A DNA stretch of 64,000 nt, taken from assembly GCF_900177665.1 (NCBI RefSeq), contig NZ_FXAW01000006.1, positions 300,673 to 364,672 on the forward strand, written 5' to 3'. Below, one piece after another: positions 26,240 to 35,067 of the stretch. The translations under genes were made by a program, and so were the position numbers. This stretch comes from Marivirga sericea (GTDB lineage: Bacteria; Bacteroidota; Bacteroidia; Cytophagales; Cyclobacteriaceae). How positions within the stretch are numbered: position 1 is the first letter of the stretch; each line of letters starts with the position of its first letter. The notes under the pieces were generated by a model that saw only the letters and a program-made list of their open reading frames with translations, ran no database searches and was not told the DNA's origin.

Positions 26240-26555
26240 AAAGAAAAGTCCACACCCGGCAAGTATTAGAAAATCTGAAGCAGCTCCACTAGGTCAGGTA
26301 ATCAATGAGATGTTTGAAGCGTATCACTTAAATAAAAAAGTCGATCACACACAAGTAGTCAATCTGTGGCCAAAATTGATGGGAAAGGCAATTGCTAGTA
26401 GAACCAAAGGCGTTTTCATGAAGGATAATAAACTTTTTGTAACGGTAGAATCAAGTGCTTTAAAACAAGAACTTTTGATGAATAAGGAGAAAATCATTCA
26501 TTTGTTCAGAGAGGAGCTTGGGAAGGAAATCGTAAAGGAAATTGTGTTGCTGTAA
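26232..26555 (+). CDS. DUF721 / DciA-like protein
   Basis: The protein has 107 residues. It has the DUF721 pattern: basic N-terminus, then GQVINEMFEAYHLNKKV, VVNLWPKLMGKAIASRTKGVFMKDNKLFVTVESSALKQELLMNKEKII. DciA in other bacteria recruits the replicative helicase DnaB. Here the linkage to recF with an eight-base overlap fits a DNA replication role. It is short, as in Bacteroidota members of the family. Confidence 0.85.
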   Translation: MYKKKSPHPASIRKSEAAPLGQVINEMFEAYHLNKKVDHTQVVNLWPKLMGKAIASRTKGVFMKDNKLFVTVESSALKQELLMNKEKIIHLFREELGKEIVKEIVLL

Positions 26556-26618
26556 AGAGTTTAAGTGAAGGAATTGACCATTCTTTAAAAACTTACATAT
26601 ACCAAAGTAATGATAGTT

Positions 26619-27089
26619 CTATTTTACAGTACCTTTTAGCTCTAGACCTTCCTTAACGTTTCGGTATGTCTTTTGAAGGGATGAAAACCTTGGATCTTCA
26701 GTTACAATAATTTTTCCATTTGATATTACTCCTGGAACTTTCATTAAGCATACGACCTCATCATCAACCACAAAAGCAAAGTTCTTTCCCGTGTATAGTT
26801 TACTAACTGCTGCTAATTTTTCACTCCCTTCTTCTGATAGGATGATTTCAAATTTCCTCATATTGCTTGCAGAATCAAATTCTATTTTGCTAATACTAGC
26901 ATAATCACCTGTGTTAATGATTGGCTTATCTGAAATACAAACAACTTTTTTTGCATTAAGCAGCTTAATTTTTTTGTATGAACACCCTTTCTCTTCAAAT
27001 TCAAGATAGACACCGTCTTTATCGCTCTGGGAAAAACAAATCACTGGAAGAAATGACAATAGAAAAATTTTCAATAGAATTAATTTCAT
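26619..27089 (-). CDS. Exported protein with a SecD P1-head-like domain
   Basis: The protein has 156 residues with a signal peptide (about 1-20, ending CFSQ). Residues about 75-130 have the spacing seen in the head subdomain of the SecD/SecDF periplasmic domain: FEIILSEEGSEKLAAVSKLYTGKNFAFVVDDEVVCLMKVPGVISNGKIIV. There are no membrane helices apart from the signal, so it is a free periplasmic version. Stand-alone proteins of this kind are common in Bacteroidota and have no known role. It lies next to a decayed region. Confidence 0.55.
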   Translation of the reverse strand: MKLILLKIFLLSFLPVICFSQSDKDGVYLEFEEKGCSYKKIKLLNAKKVVCISDKPIINTGDYASISKIEFDSASNMRKFEIILSEEGSEKLAAVSKLYTGKNFAFVVDDEVVCLMKVPGVISNGKIIVTEDPRFSSLQKTYRNVKEGLELKGTVK

Positions 27090-27484
27090 GTTACTATAAG
27101 CTTAACGAGTTTTGTTTGCAAAAAGTAAGCTACTAAAAGCAAGCAGAAATACCAACTTTTAACATACATTAATGGTTGCGAGATGGTCTAATTAACTCTG
27201 TTGAAACAGTACTATTGTCAAACACAAAAAGCTTTTAATCAGGAACCGCATCTTATTGCAGATAAGTCCTTATATTTTTACAGGGAAGAATCAATGAACG
27301 TCAAAATATTGAAATTTGTCTTAAGGTGTAAACGTGTTGAAGAGAAGAAGTTATAATTGCAATTATTTTTTTATTACAGTATAGCCCTAAAAAACGGTCT
27401 TCCCTTTTTGACAAAAGTGTTTTTTCTTTCTTATTTTTCCTGATCCCAATTGCTTACTTTAATATTATTTAAAGCAATGTTGTT
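27090..27484. other. Intergenic stretch without a supported gene
   Basis: AT-rich DNA with only very short ORFs (the longest, near 27296, gives 20 residues). An imperfect inverted repeat, ATTGCTT..TTTAAT / ATTTAAAGCAAT, lies just before the broken gene that starts at 27485. Confidence 0.4.
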
Positions 27485-28006
27485 ATGAATTTTTAATACT
27501 TCATTCAAAAGAAACTTAACTTAGCATCAGCTATCAAGATAATACTTGTGATTGTACTCATTAATAATCGGTGGGTAAACAATAAAGTAACTGAATTAGG
27601 AAAAAGCTTTGGTTCGGTGTATAAGGAGAGACTATTAATAGAAAATTACATTTTTCAATTAGCTACTGCAACTCGTGATCAAAAATATTTGCTAAGCCAA
27701 TTTGATGCCAAAGAGAATTCTGAAAATATATGTGAAATTGAAGCAATCAATAATGAAATAGCTTTTTTGATTAAAGATTACCAAAACGCTTATTTGATAA
27801 TTGCAGAAAAGGAAGTCTTTGAAAACTGACTAGAAAATAACAATCAACTTAGAGCTATTGAGAAAGACCCACAGTCGGGGATTTTTCGATTGAATATTTT
27901 ATATGATCAGAATGTTAGAATATTGGATACGCTTTCAAAAATTCAAATGATCTGTTCTGTCTTAATGTTTTTCATTTTATTAGTAGATTTATTTAAAGTA
28001 AGATAA
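27485..28006 (+). pseudogene. Broken four-helix-bundle (4HB_MCP-like) membrane protein gene
   Basis: Reading one frame from ATG 27485 gives MNF, a TAA at 27494-27496, then a continuous frame with a membrane helix (IKIILVIVLINN), a helical domain containing SVYKERLLIENYIFQLATATR, and EKEVFEN. An in-frame TGA follows at 27827-27829. The frame resumes LENNNQLRAIEKDP and ends with a second membrane helix (MICSVLMFFILLVDLF) and TAA at 28004-28006. Helix, four-helix bundle, helix is the layout of the MCP-type four-helix-bundle proteins abundant in Bacteroidota. Two nonsense codons in one frame with no frameshift indicate recent inactivation. Normal TGA stops elsewhere rule out code change. Confidence 0.7.
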
Positions 28007-28078
28007 GTATTCATTTGTAATACTCATTTTCTGGCAATAGCTTATCTTTCACCACACTAATTTAAGATTGTAATTTTA

Positions 28079-28222
28079 TTACTTTAAAAAATAATTCTCT
28101 ATCAATGCGTATAGAGCCCCTGCGCCAAAAGATAATACCCTAAGCAATATAAGAGCGCTAAGAATAATTAAACTGTATTTCATCATCCTGTACTCTGAAT
28201 ATGGTATTAGTTTGTATTTCAT
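28079..28222 (-). CDS. Small ORF, 47-residue membrane protein candidate
   Basis: ATG to TAA encodes 47 residues: a polar, Tyr/Lys-rich start with internal Met codons at 13 and 14, then a long hydrophobic segment SLIILSALILLRVLSFGAGALYAL and the tail IENYFLK. Starting at residue 14 would leave a 34-residue single-helix peptide. I do not recognise a family. It lies between the broken four-helix-bundle gene and the TonB receptor, where no other gene is found. Confidence 0.4.
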   Translation of the reverse strand: MKYKLIPYSEYRMMKYSLIILSALILLRVLSFGAGALYALIENYFLK

Positions 28223-28536
28223 GTTTGAAGGTATATTTTACATTATGATAAATTTCCATCGTCTTCAGATTTGCCTCAGACCGTGGCTATAACGAGTGGA
28301 TTAATCATCCCCCTATGCACACTTTGAGAAATACTAAAGTATCAAAATATAATTAAAATGTAAATTTCTAGTTAATTTTTTCGGAGATTTCCAACCCTTT
28401 TAAGTGATCCGTTGTCTTTGATGTAGAAGGTTTTGGTTGAAATCTTTCTGTGGATGGCTGGTTACCGTTCATAGTTTTATGGTTGTAGGCGAAAAGGGTG
28501 GTAGCAATACTGCCCTTTTCTATTTTAGAACCAAGT
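28223..28536. other. Intergenic stretch, no supported gene
   Basis: A minus-strand ORF (28368-28619) enters the TonB receptor tail in a different frame, but has no recognisable domain, signal or codon pattern. Nothing else is visible. Since the neighbouring gene at 27485 is broken, this may be decayed DNA. Confidence 0.4.
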
Positions 28537-30948
28537 CTATTCTTTATGATACCAAAAATTGCTCCTTGGTCTCTTGGCTCTCTCTTCCTTTGAGCTCCTT
28601 TTAAAACTACCTTTATCAAAGAATACTTTATAAGAAAAAGAAGGTAAAAATGGGAAGAAACTTCTTTGATATAACTTCATTGGCTGATCCGAATAATCTA
28701 ACTGCCCTAAAGAAAAATCATCTCTATTATCAACATGATAGTAATTAAAATAAGGGTTTTGGCGACTATAAGCATTGTAAATTGAAAATGACCAAACTGC
28801 TCTGTTTCCTCTTTTTGTGACTTTATGGTAATTAAAACCTAGATCCAATCGATGAAAATCTCTCATTCTACCTGAATTTCTTTCATCATAAATTAAGGTT
28901 TCTCTCTCAATTACAGGATTAAATGGATCTGGTGTATTTCGAAGCCCTATAGCTGGAGTAAAAGGAAGCCCCGTCTGGTAGGTCCAGTTAGCAGAGAAAT
29001 CCCATTTCTCGTTTATTTTCGTACTCAAATTGATGTTGAAAATATGCGGTCGATCATACTCAAAAACATAGGGGTTCCCATTATTGATTTCAGGGAATTG
29101 ATATTCTGTTTTGGAGAGTGTGTAACTTGCAAAACCTGTCCACTTGCCTCTAGATTTTTTTAGCATAGTCTCCCATCCCATACTTGTACCCGAACCTCCA
29201 CTAGTGATCTTATTTTTCCAGTTCGAATCTCCCAATACCGCTGCAATTCCTTCTTTGTAAGTAGTCAAATTACTCAACTCTTTATAATAGACATTGCTTT
29301 CTAATTGCCACATATTCTGTTGAAAATTTGATTTGTAGCCTAACGAGAATTGATTTGATGCTGAAGCAGGAGCGACCTCATCTGCAGGAATCCAAATTTC
29401 ATTGGCCCCAATATCGCCTGTTGTATAAAGTAAGTGAGCGTACTGGCTTGCTCCTGTATAACGAGCTAATAACCATTGATTAGAAGCAATACCGATAGCC
29501 AATTGTCCTCTTTGCACAAAATCGAAGCTGGAATAATCATCATTTTGGTAATAATTAAATCTGCCTCCAACTTTTAGTGAGCTGTTTTCCCAGAAATCAA
29601 GGTGCTCATCAAAATATAAGGCACCTTCTAAAACAGGAATAACCTCATTTACCGTATTGACGGTTTGGGCATTTGTCTGATTGGGCTGATGGATTTTATA
29701 GGATAGCTGAGCGCCAAAATGCGTGGTTAAGGAATTGCTATTATAATATTTCCAGTCTGACTGCAAGCGGTTATCCATCAGTGAAGATTGGAAACGGTTA
29801 TCAAATGTAGGTTCTTTATTATCCTCATCTTCATAATAAAAGCTGTTGTTCTTTAGGCGATATCGAACTACTGACAAACTGTTTTCACCTACTAGCTTTG
29901 AATTAGGTTTATATTTCCATTGTAAAGCAGCGAGCCAATTTCCCCAAACAGTTTGTAACCGACTTCTGCCTACCGTATTGGGAATAGTGGAAGCTGATTC
30001 TGCCCATAAATTTAGGTAATCATCTCCTTGATAAAAATTGGCTGATAAAGTATGCTTATCATTCACGTTATAGGTGAATTTTCCATTTATATCATGAAAG
30101 CCGTAAGCAAAAGTAAAATCATTGCCACCCGAAAGAGTAGTCCCTAATGCCATTAATCCATCTATCATTGTTTTTCTGGCACTTAGCATGTAAGTAGCCT
30201 TTTTGTTGAGCGCAGGCCCTTCCACCATGAGGCTTGTTGCCATGGGGCCGATACTGAAATTCCCTTTAAATTCTTCAGCATTTCCTTCATATTGAGAAAG
30301 GCTGATTATGGAAGATAATTTACCACCATATCGAGCGGGAAAACCATCTTTATAAATTTCCATGGAATTAATCATGTCAGGATTAAAAACAGAATAGAAT
30401 CCTCCTAAATGATTAACATAGATTAAAGGAATATTATCGATCATGTACAAATTTTCGCCAGGACTTCCACCACGAACAATCAATTGACTGCTTCCTTCAT
30501 TCTGGGCAGTAATCCCAGGAAATAATTGCACCGCTTTTAAAACATCTGGAGCTGCACCTATGGTGGGAATATTGGTAAAATCCTTTGATTTAAGCTGCGT
30601 CATAGGCTGGAAAACATCTCTAACTCCCGTTACTTTGACTTCTTTCAAATCCGTATTCATCTGAAGATCAATGAATATATTTTTACTGTTTTCATTTACT
30701 TCAATTACTTGACTTTTGTATCCTGCATAAGAAATTCTCAGAGAGTCTCTGAGTTTTGCATTTAAGGAAAAATAACCATTATGGTCAGTAATAGCTCCTT
30801 TTTCTGTTTGTAGATTGATAATATGCGCACCAATTAATTTCTCTTTTCCTGCAACGTCTCTAACGTATCCTGAAAAATTAACTGTCTGTGAGTAAACAAG
30901 CTGAAAACTAAATAATAAAAATAGGCAAAAGGTCGTAATCCTAATCAT
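28537..30948 (-). CDS. TonB-dependent receptor with CarboxypepD_reg-like domain
   Basis: The protein has 803 residues: a signal peptide (1-20), a carboxypeptidase-regulatory-like beta sandwich (about 24-110, FSGYVRDVAGKEKLIGAHIINL), a plug domain (about 118-225, with IGAAPDVLKAVQLFPGI and SQLIVRGGSPGENLYMIDNIPL) and a large beta barrel. Barrels normally end in Phe. Here the strand ending SYKVFF is followed by 26 extra Lys/Arg/Ser-rich residues, which may come from loss of the original stop. It overlaps the DUF4249 gene by four bases, forming the usual receptor-DUF4249 pair. The substrate is unknown. Confidence 0.9.
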   Translation of the reverse strand: MIRITTFCLFLLFSFQLVYSQTVNFSGYVRDVAGKEKLIGAHIINLQTEKGAITDHNGYFSLNAKLRDSLRISYAGYKSQVIEVNENSKNIFIDLQMNTDLKEVKVTGVRDVFQPMTQLKSKDFTNIPTIGAAPDVLKAVQLFPGITAQNEGSSQLIVRGGSPGENLYMIDNIPLIYVNHLGGFYSVFNPDMINSMEIYKDGFPARYGGKLSSIISLSQYEGNAEEFKGNFSIGPMATSLMVEGPALNKKATYMLSARKTMIDGLMALGTTLSGGNDFTFAYGFHDINGKFTYNVNDKHTLSANFYQGDDYLNLWAESASTIPNTVGRSRLQTVWGNWLAALQWKYKPNSKLVGENSLSVVRYRLKNNSFYYEDEDNKEPTFDNRFQSSLMDNRLQSDWKYYNSNSLTTHFGAQLSYKIHQPNQTNAQTVNTVNEVIPVLEGALYFDEHLDFWENSSLKVGGRFNYYQNDDYSSFDFVQRGQLAIGIASNQWLLARYTGASQYAHLLYTTGDIGANEIWIPADEVAPASASNQFSLGYKSNFQQNMWQLESNVYYKELSNLTTYKEGIAAVLGDSNWKNKITSGGSGTSMGWETMLKKSRGKWTGFASYTLSKTEYQFPEINNGNPYVFEYDRPHIFNINLSTKINEKWDFSANWTYQTGLPFTPAIGLRNTPDPFNPVIERETLIYDERNSGRMRDFHRLDLGFNYHKVTKRGNRAVWSFSIYNAYSRQNPYFNYYHVDNRDDFSLGQLDYSDQPMKLYQRSFFPFLPSFSYKVFFDKGSFKRSSKEERAKRPRSNFWYHKE

Positions 30949-31877
30949 TGGTTGAAGTAGTTTTCAGTTCCGGAAGGGTAGATGGTGTCAGTTTTTACAA
31001 ATGAATAGCCAGCATTGATGCCATAAGCTCCTTCTACATTATTAAAATTTGAAATAGCTGCCTGGTTGCCTGAGCCAATAATGGGATAGCGACTATTTTC
31101 GTATTGGTAATTTTGCTTCATGAAATTATAGTACGCTTCGTTAAGCGTCCAAAGCTCAACCACTAAGGGATACTTGTTCGCTATTAAAGGCCCACCATCA
31201 CTGCTACTGGCTCCATTAGTTGTATAATTAATCAAAATTTCTTGACTATTTCCTGTCATCAACTCATTAGAAAATAGAGGGAATGGAACGCCTTCATTTA
31301 ATAAGATAGGGTCTTCAATATTTAGAATTTCAATTCTGTTTTCTTCTTCATCTTCAAATTCAAAAATACTTCTTTTTAAAAGCCGAATATTCACATAAAA
31401 ATAGTCTCTTGCAGCATTATTAGGGACTTCTATTTTAATGGCAGGATGGCTAACTCCTTCATCATCCACGCCCGCAACATCAATATGTTCTATATTTAGT
31501 ATGGGCTGAGAAGGTGGTATGATTTGGTTAAAACTAGTTTTGATTTCTCCTGAAGCATCAAATAACTCAAAGTTATACTCCTTAACTGTTTCAATCTGTT
31601 GATTTAATTTATAGGTGGCTGAGTTTTCATCATAACTCAACTCAAAAGTTTCATTTTCAACCATCAGTTGAATCAATGCATCTTCAACTGGCGGATTTCC
31701 CTCACCATTTACGGAAGTGGTTTTGGTTATTTCTACTTCTATGCTGTCCCCTGCAATCATGATATTATTGATGACCCAGTCATCATTAAATTCCGGGAAA
31801 TCATCTTCCAATAATTTGGTGCAGCTTGAAAGTCCAATTATTAAAATCAGAAAGACACTTAATACTATATTTTTCAT
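30945..31877 (-). CDS. DUF4249 family lipoprotein
   Basis: The protein has 310 residues with a lipobox LSSC (Cys19). It opens DDFPEFNDDWVINNIMIAGDSIEVEITKT with a beta-sandwich-like pattern, and later NYFNQ at the end. It matches the DUF4249 lipoproteins that accompany TonB receptors in Bacteroidota and probably cap them at the outer membrane, like SusD-type partners; that role is inferred. ATGA overlaps tie it to the receptor downstream and the beta-barrel gene upstream. Confidence 0.85.
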   Translation of the reverse strand: MKNIVLSVFLILIIGLSSCTKLLEDDFPEFNDDWVINNIMIAGDSIEVEITKTTSVNGEGNPPVEDALIQLMVENETFELSYDENSATYKLNQQIETVKEYNFELFDASGEIKTSFNQIIPPSQPILNIEHIDVAGVDDEGVSHPAIKIEVPNNAARDYFYVNIRLLKRSIFEFEDEEENRIEILNIEDPILLNEGVPFPLFSNELMTGNSQEILINYTTNGASSSDGGPLIANKYPLVVELWTLNEAYYNFMKQNYQYENSRYPIIGSGNQAAISNFNNVEGAYGINAGYSFVKTDTIYPSGTENYFNQ

Positions 31878-32458
31878 ATTTTAAAATTTAGCCCGAATCT
31901 TGAATATAAATCTCTACCATATAATAACTCTGCGTTTAGTGCAAAATTGCTCGTTAAAAAGTATTTTAAACCAACACCAATATTCCCTATAATTCCATTT
32001 TCTACTTCTTTAGTGAATCCTTCACTTGGTTCGGGACAGAAGAAATAACCCAATTCAATACTTAAGTAAGGTTGAAGTCTGAAATCTGATAAATCTTTAT
32101 CTGGAATAAAGCTTAAGATGTTCAAGGCAGTATTTGCACCTACCATATAACCGCCTGTTGTTTCTATTTCGCCAACGAAGGTTGACGGTGATAATTGCTC
32201 AATTTTTGTATAATCAGTGAGAAGGAAACCAAAAAACAGTCCTAAAGAAATCTTTTCATTAGCAGCGTAGGTTAATTCATTGTGAATGTAGAAATTTCTA
32301 AAAAAACTGTCAGACTCGCTCGAAAAGTCTGAAACGTAGTTGGACTTTAAACTTGAAATTTGAAGACCATATTCAAGTTTTTTCTTCTTGATATTTTCTT
32401 GTGCTGTCGCATCTACGGCAAAAAACACTATGATGATAAAAATGATTGATTTTCTCAT
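31874..32458 (-). CDS. Outer membrane beta-barrel protein
   Basis: The protein has 194 residues with a signal peptide ending DATAQ. The rest alternates hydrophobic and polar residues in beta strands and ends FGLNFKI. It has no recognisable named family beyond small outer membrane barrels. It overlaps DUF4249 by four bases and follows another barrel gene by two bases, so all four genes (28537-33015) form one transcript, probably one receptor system. Confidence 0.7.
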   Translation of the reverse strand: MRKSIIFIIIVFFAVDATAQENIKKKKLEYGLQISSLKSNYVSDFSSESDSFFRNFYIHNELTYAANEKISLGLFFGFLLTDYTKIEQLSPSTFVGEIETTGGYMVGANTALNILSFIPDKDLSDFRLQPYLSIELGYFFCPEPSEGFTKEVENGIIGNIGVGLKYFLTSNFALNAELLYGRDLYSRFGLNFKI

Positions 32459-32460
32459 AT

Positions 32461-33015
32461 TTAAAATTTTATGCTTAAGCCATATCTGAATTTAGCAGGT
32501 GATCTGTAATTATATTCCATAAAAACCCCCCAGTGTTTATAGAAGTGGTATGCTAATCCTCCTCCTATGTCATAAAAGAAATAATTTTCTTTTTGCGGTA
32601 GGGCATCGGCTGGAACCGGAGAATAACGACCACCTATTTTAGCGTTGAAATATAAATCTAATCTAAACCGGTGGCCATCTTTTATCAGGAGCTGTAAAGG
32701 ATGAATATTAGTTTGAATCCCGTAATTATATGCCCTTGAATCCAATCCAATAATGAAAGGTTCATTAGTAGTTGGATTAATTACTTGCAGTAGATAAAAA
32801 TCTGGATTAGTAGCAAGATAAGCTCCCGCTTCAATAAATTTAGTGAGACCACTATTATATTCTAGTTGAAAAAAATGGGCACCGCGAAAAATGTAACGAC
32901 TATGAGATGCTTTGATGTTATTCCGTCCTTTCAGGCCATTTTGAGCAAAAGTACTTTCAACGGAAATAATTAGAAAAACGGATAGCAATAAGATTGAAAA
33001 TAGCTTGTGGTTCAT
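32461..33015 (-). CDS. Outer membrane beta-barrel protein
   Basis: The protein has 184 residues with a signal peptide ending STFAQ. It is predicted to be a barrel with strands such as FFYDIGGGLAYHF and WGVFMEYNYR and the C-terminal signature RYGLSIKF ending in Phe. It is the first gene of the receptor operon. Function is unknown; small barrels upstream of TonB/DUF4249 pairs may aid assembly or sensing. Confidence 0.7.
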   Translation of the reverse strand: MNHKLFSILLLSVFLIISVESTFAQNGLKGRNNIKASHSRYIFRGAHFFQLEYNSGLTKFIEAGAYLATNPDFYLLQVINPTTNEPFIIGLDSRAYNYGIQTNIHPLQLLIKDGHRFRLDLYFNAKIGGRYSPVPADALPQKENYFFYDIGGGLAYHFYKHWGVFMEYNYRSPAKFRYGLSIKF

Positions 33016-33031
33016 GACTATAAATAAACCT

Positions 33032-33039
33032 CAAAGCTA
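33032..33039 (-). promoter_or_regulatory. Predicted -7 box of the TonB/DUF4249 operon
   Basis: The minus strand reads TAGCTTTG, an exact TAnnTTTG match, 16 bases before the first ATG of the operon (33015). Confidence 0.35.
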
Positions 33040-33079
33040 TAGGTTTTATTGTGGAACTTATAAAGTTAGTTATAAATAT

Positions 33080-33119
33080 TATACCTCTTACAGATCACAT
33101 TTAACCTGTAAGAGGTATA
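33080..33119 (-). terminator. Terminator downstream of the pirin gene
   Basis: Perfect 14-base stem TATACCTCTTACAG / CTGTAAGAGGTATA with a 12-base loop, directly after the pirin stop codon. It separates pirin from the receptor operon. Confidence 0.75.
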
Positions 33120-33122
33120 CAT

Positions 33123-33836
33123 TTACCATTCCATAGGAACATCCATCAACAAAATCTCTGACTCTTTATTTGCTTTTATCTCTATTTGCTCCAAGTTAAG
33201 CAATCCAATTCCATCTCGCTTTTCCATTTTTTCATCTCCTACTTCTATTTCTCCTTCCAAAAGGAAGATGAACAATCCATTGTCTTTTTTCTTGAGTTCA
33301 TAAGTCGATTCAAACCCGGTCTCAAAATCAGCCAAATGAAACCAAGCGTCCTGATGAATCCATGTATCTACCTCATTTGCATTAGGGGAAACGATGGTTT
33401 GAAACTTATTAATTCTCTCTTCCGCCGGATAATGAACTTGGCCATATCGAGGCTCTACATTTTGCTTATTAGGAAAAACCCATATTTGTAAAAACTCCGT
33501 TCCTATCTCTTCATTAGGATTAAACTCTGAGTGCATAATACCGGTTCCACCAGACATGACTTGTACATCACCTTGTTTGATGGTCGCTTGATTCCCCATA
33601 CTATCTTCATGCGCTAAATCACCTTTCAATGGAATCGATATGATTTCCATGTTGTCATGAGGATGTTTCGGAAAACCAGTTCCACTCGTGATTTTATCAT
33701 CATTCAAAACCCTCAGTGCCCCAAAATGAATTCTATCAGGATTGTAATATGACGCAAAACTAAAAGTATGATGAGTATCTAACCAACCATGGTTTGCATG
33801 CCCTCTTGAATCTGCTTTATAAATTATCTTTTCCAT
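33123..33836 (-). CDS. Pirin family protein (YhhW-like)
   Basis: This is a bicupin of 237 residues. The metal ligands of bacterial pirins are all present: His58 and His60 in PKHPHDNMEI, and His102 and Glu104 in GIMHSEFN. YhhW-type pirins have quercetin dioxygenase activity in vitro, and others act as redox sensors; the real substrate is unknown. It is a single gene bounded by a strong terminator. Confidence 0.92.
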   Translation of the reverse strand: MEKIIYKADSRGHANHGWLDTHHTFSFASYYNPDRIHFGALRVLNDDKITSGTGFPKHPHDNMEIISIPLKGDLAHEDSMGNQATIKQGDVQVMSGGTGIMHSEFNPNEEIGTEFLQIWVFPNKQNVEPRYGQVHYPAEERINKFQTIVSPNANEVDTWIHQDAWFHLADFETGFESTYELKKKDNGLFIFLLEGEIEVGDEKMEKRDGIGLLNLEQIEIKANKESEILLMDVPMEW

Positions 33837-34074
33837 TATTTTATAATTGTATGTATCTACATGTAATTACGGGATAATATAAATATTGTGACGTTTTAGG
33901 CAAAAAAACTAATTATAATATTTAAAATCATTAATCCACTTTAAAGCCCGATTAGATTGCTTTTTTAGAATTTTAGTTATGCTATTTATCACTTTTTCAA
34001 AATCAACTTGGCAAAACTATATTAGTTATAATAATTATTTTATAAATTTAGTGGTAAGAAAAAAACCATAAACA

Positions 34075-34959
34075 ATGAATATGTATCTTAAATCAATTGT
34101 ATTTGTAGCCCTTTTAGCAACCGTGGCTTGCAGCCCACAAAAAAAAGAAAAGGAAGAAAATAGTAATTCAGAGGCATTCGAAAAAGCACAAGAAGAAGTT
34201 AAGGAAAAGATTTCTAGTGTGGTTAAAGAGCTGCCTGCACCATCGGAAATACCATTTTTGTTAATGGAAACTGGTGCGGACTTAGACGAAAGTCTTATTC
34301 ACGATCTAAACAAAGTGAGCGCTTACAGCAGCAATAACAATGAAGCAGCTGTTAATTTAGGGGTCTACGCGACTGATGTGGCTTATTTAAGCGCTTATGA
34401 AAAGTCTCAAAAGGCCATGAATTATATGACACAGGTTAGACCACTAGCAGATCAGTTGGCACTTTCTGGTTCGTTTGATCCAAAAACTATTGAAAGGTTC
34501 GAAAGCAATCTTTCTAATACTGATTCATTAGCTATGATTGTAAATGAAGCAATCAACAACGCTGATGATCATCTACGGAAAACAGATAGACCAAAAGTAG
34601 CCGCCTTATTATTGGCAGGATCTTTCATTGAAGGTCTATACATTGCAACAGCACTGGTTGAAAATTACCCAAATGACCTTCCGGATAATGCACGGAAATT
34701 AATTTTAATCCCCTTAGTTGATGTGATCATCAAGCAAGAGGAGCCCTTAATTGACTTAATTCAACTATTGGAAAGTGTGGAACAAGATGATTACACAGCT
34801 ACAATGATCAAAGATTTAAAAGTTCTGAAAGAAGAATATAAAAAGCTTAATGTTCAGCAATTGATGGATGAAGGAAAAGGTGCTGAATTATTAGAAGATG
34901 AAACTTTAGACAATATCACCAACCAAATGGGTAAAATCAGAGATGATGTTACGGGTTGA
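34075..34959 (+). CDS. Lipoprotein of unknown function
   Basis: The protein has 294 residues with a lipobox TVAC (Cys19) and a Lys/Glu-rich linker. The rest is helical, with conserved-looking blocks such as NEAAVNLGVYATDVAYLSAYEKSQKAM and LAGSFIEGLYIATALVE. I recognise it only as an uncharacterised lipoprotein type from Bacteroidota. It precedes the ABC fusion transporter by about 110 bases, and a second lipoprotein follows that transporter, so the three may work together. Confidence 0.7.
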   Translation: MNMYLKSIVFVALLATVACSPQKKEKEENSNSEAFEKAQEEVKEKISSVVKELPAPSEIPFLLMETGADLDESLIHDLNKVSAYSSNNNEAAVNLGVYATDVAYLSAYEKSQKAMNYMTQVRPLADQLALSGSFDPKTIERFESNLSNTDSLAMIVNEAINNADDHLRKTDRPKVAALLLAGSFIEGLYIATALVENYPNDLPDNARKLILIPLVDVIIKQEEPLIDLIQLLESVEQDDYTATMIKDLKVLKEEYKKLNVQQLMDEGKGAELLEDETLDNITNQMGKIRDDVTG

Positions 34960-35067
34960 TTACTAAATTAAAACACTTTAAAAAGGGTATGGGAGCATGT
35001 TATATTGCAGTCTCTGCCCTTTTTTTCTGCACCATTGATGATCATAAATCAATTTCAAAACTAAGCT

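Noticed and set aside
27827..27829. TGA read as tryptophan or selenocysteine in the four-helix-bundle gene
   Set aside because: TGA ends several clear genes in the window, a second stop (TAA) lies at codon 4 of the same frame, and no SECIS-like element is evident; a pseudogene is simpler.
28368..28619. Minus-strand ORF of 83 codons overlapping the TonB receptor tail
   Set aside because: It overlaps the receptor in another frame and has no recognisable domain, signal or start context.
29211..29232. GTTCGAATC-like tRNA T-loop sequence
   Set aside because: It lies inside the TonB receptor coding region, with no matching acceptor or anticodon arms.
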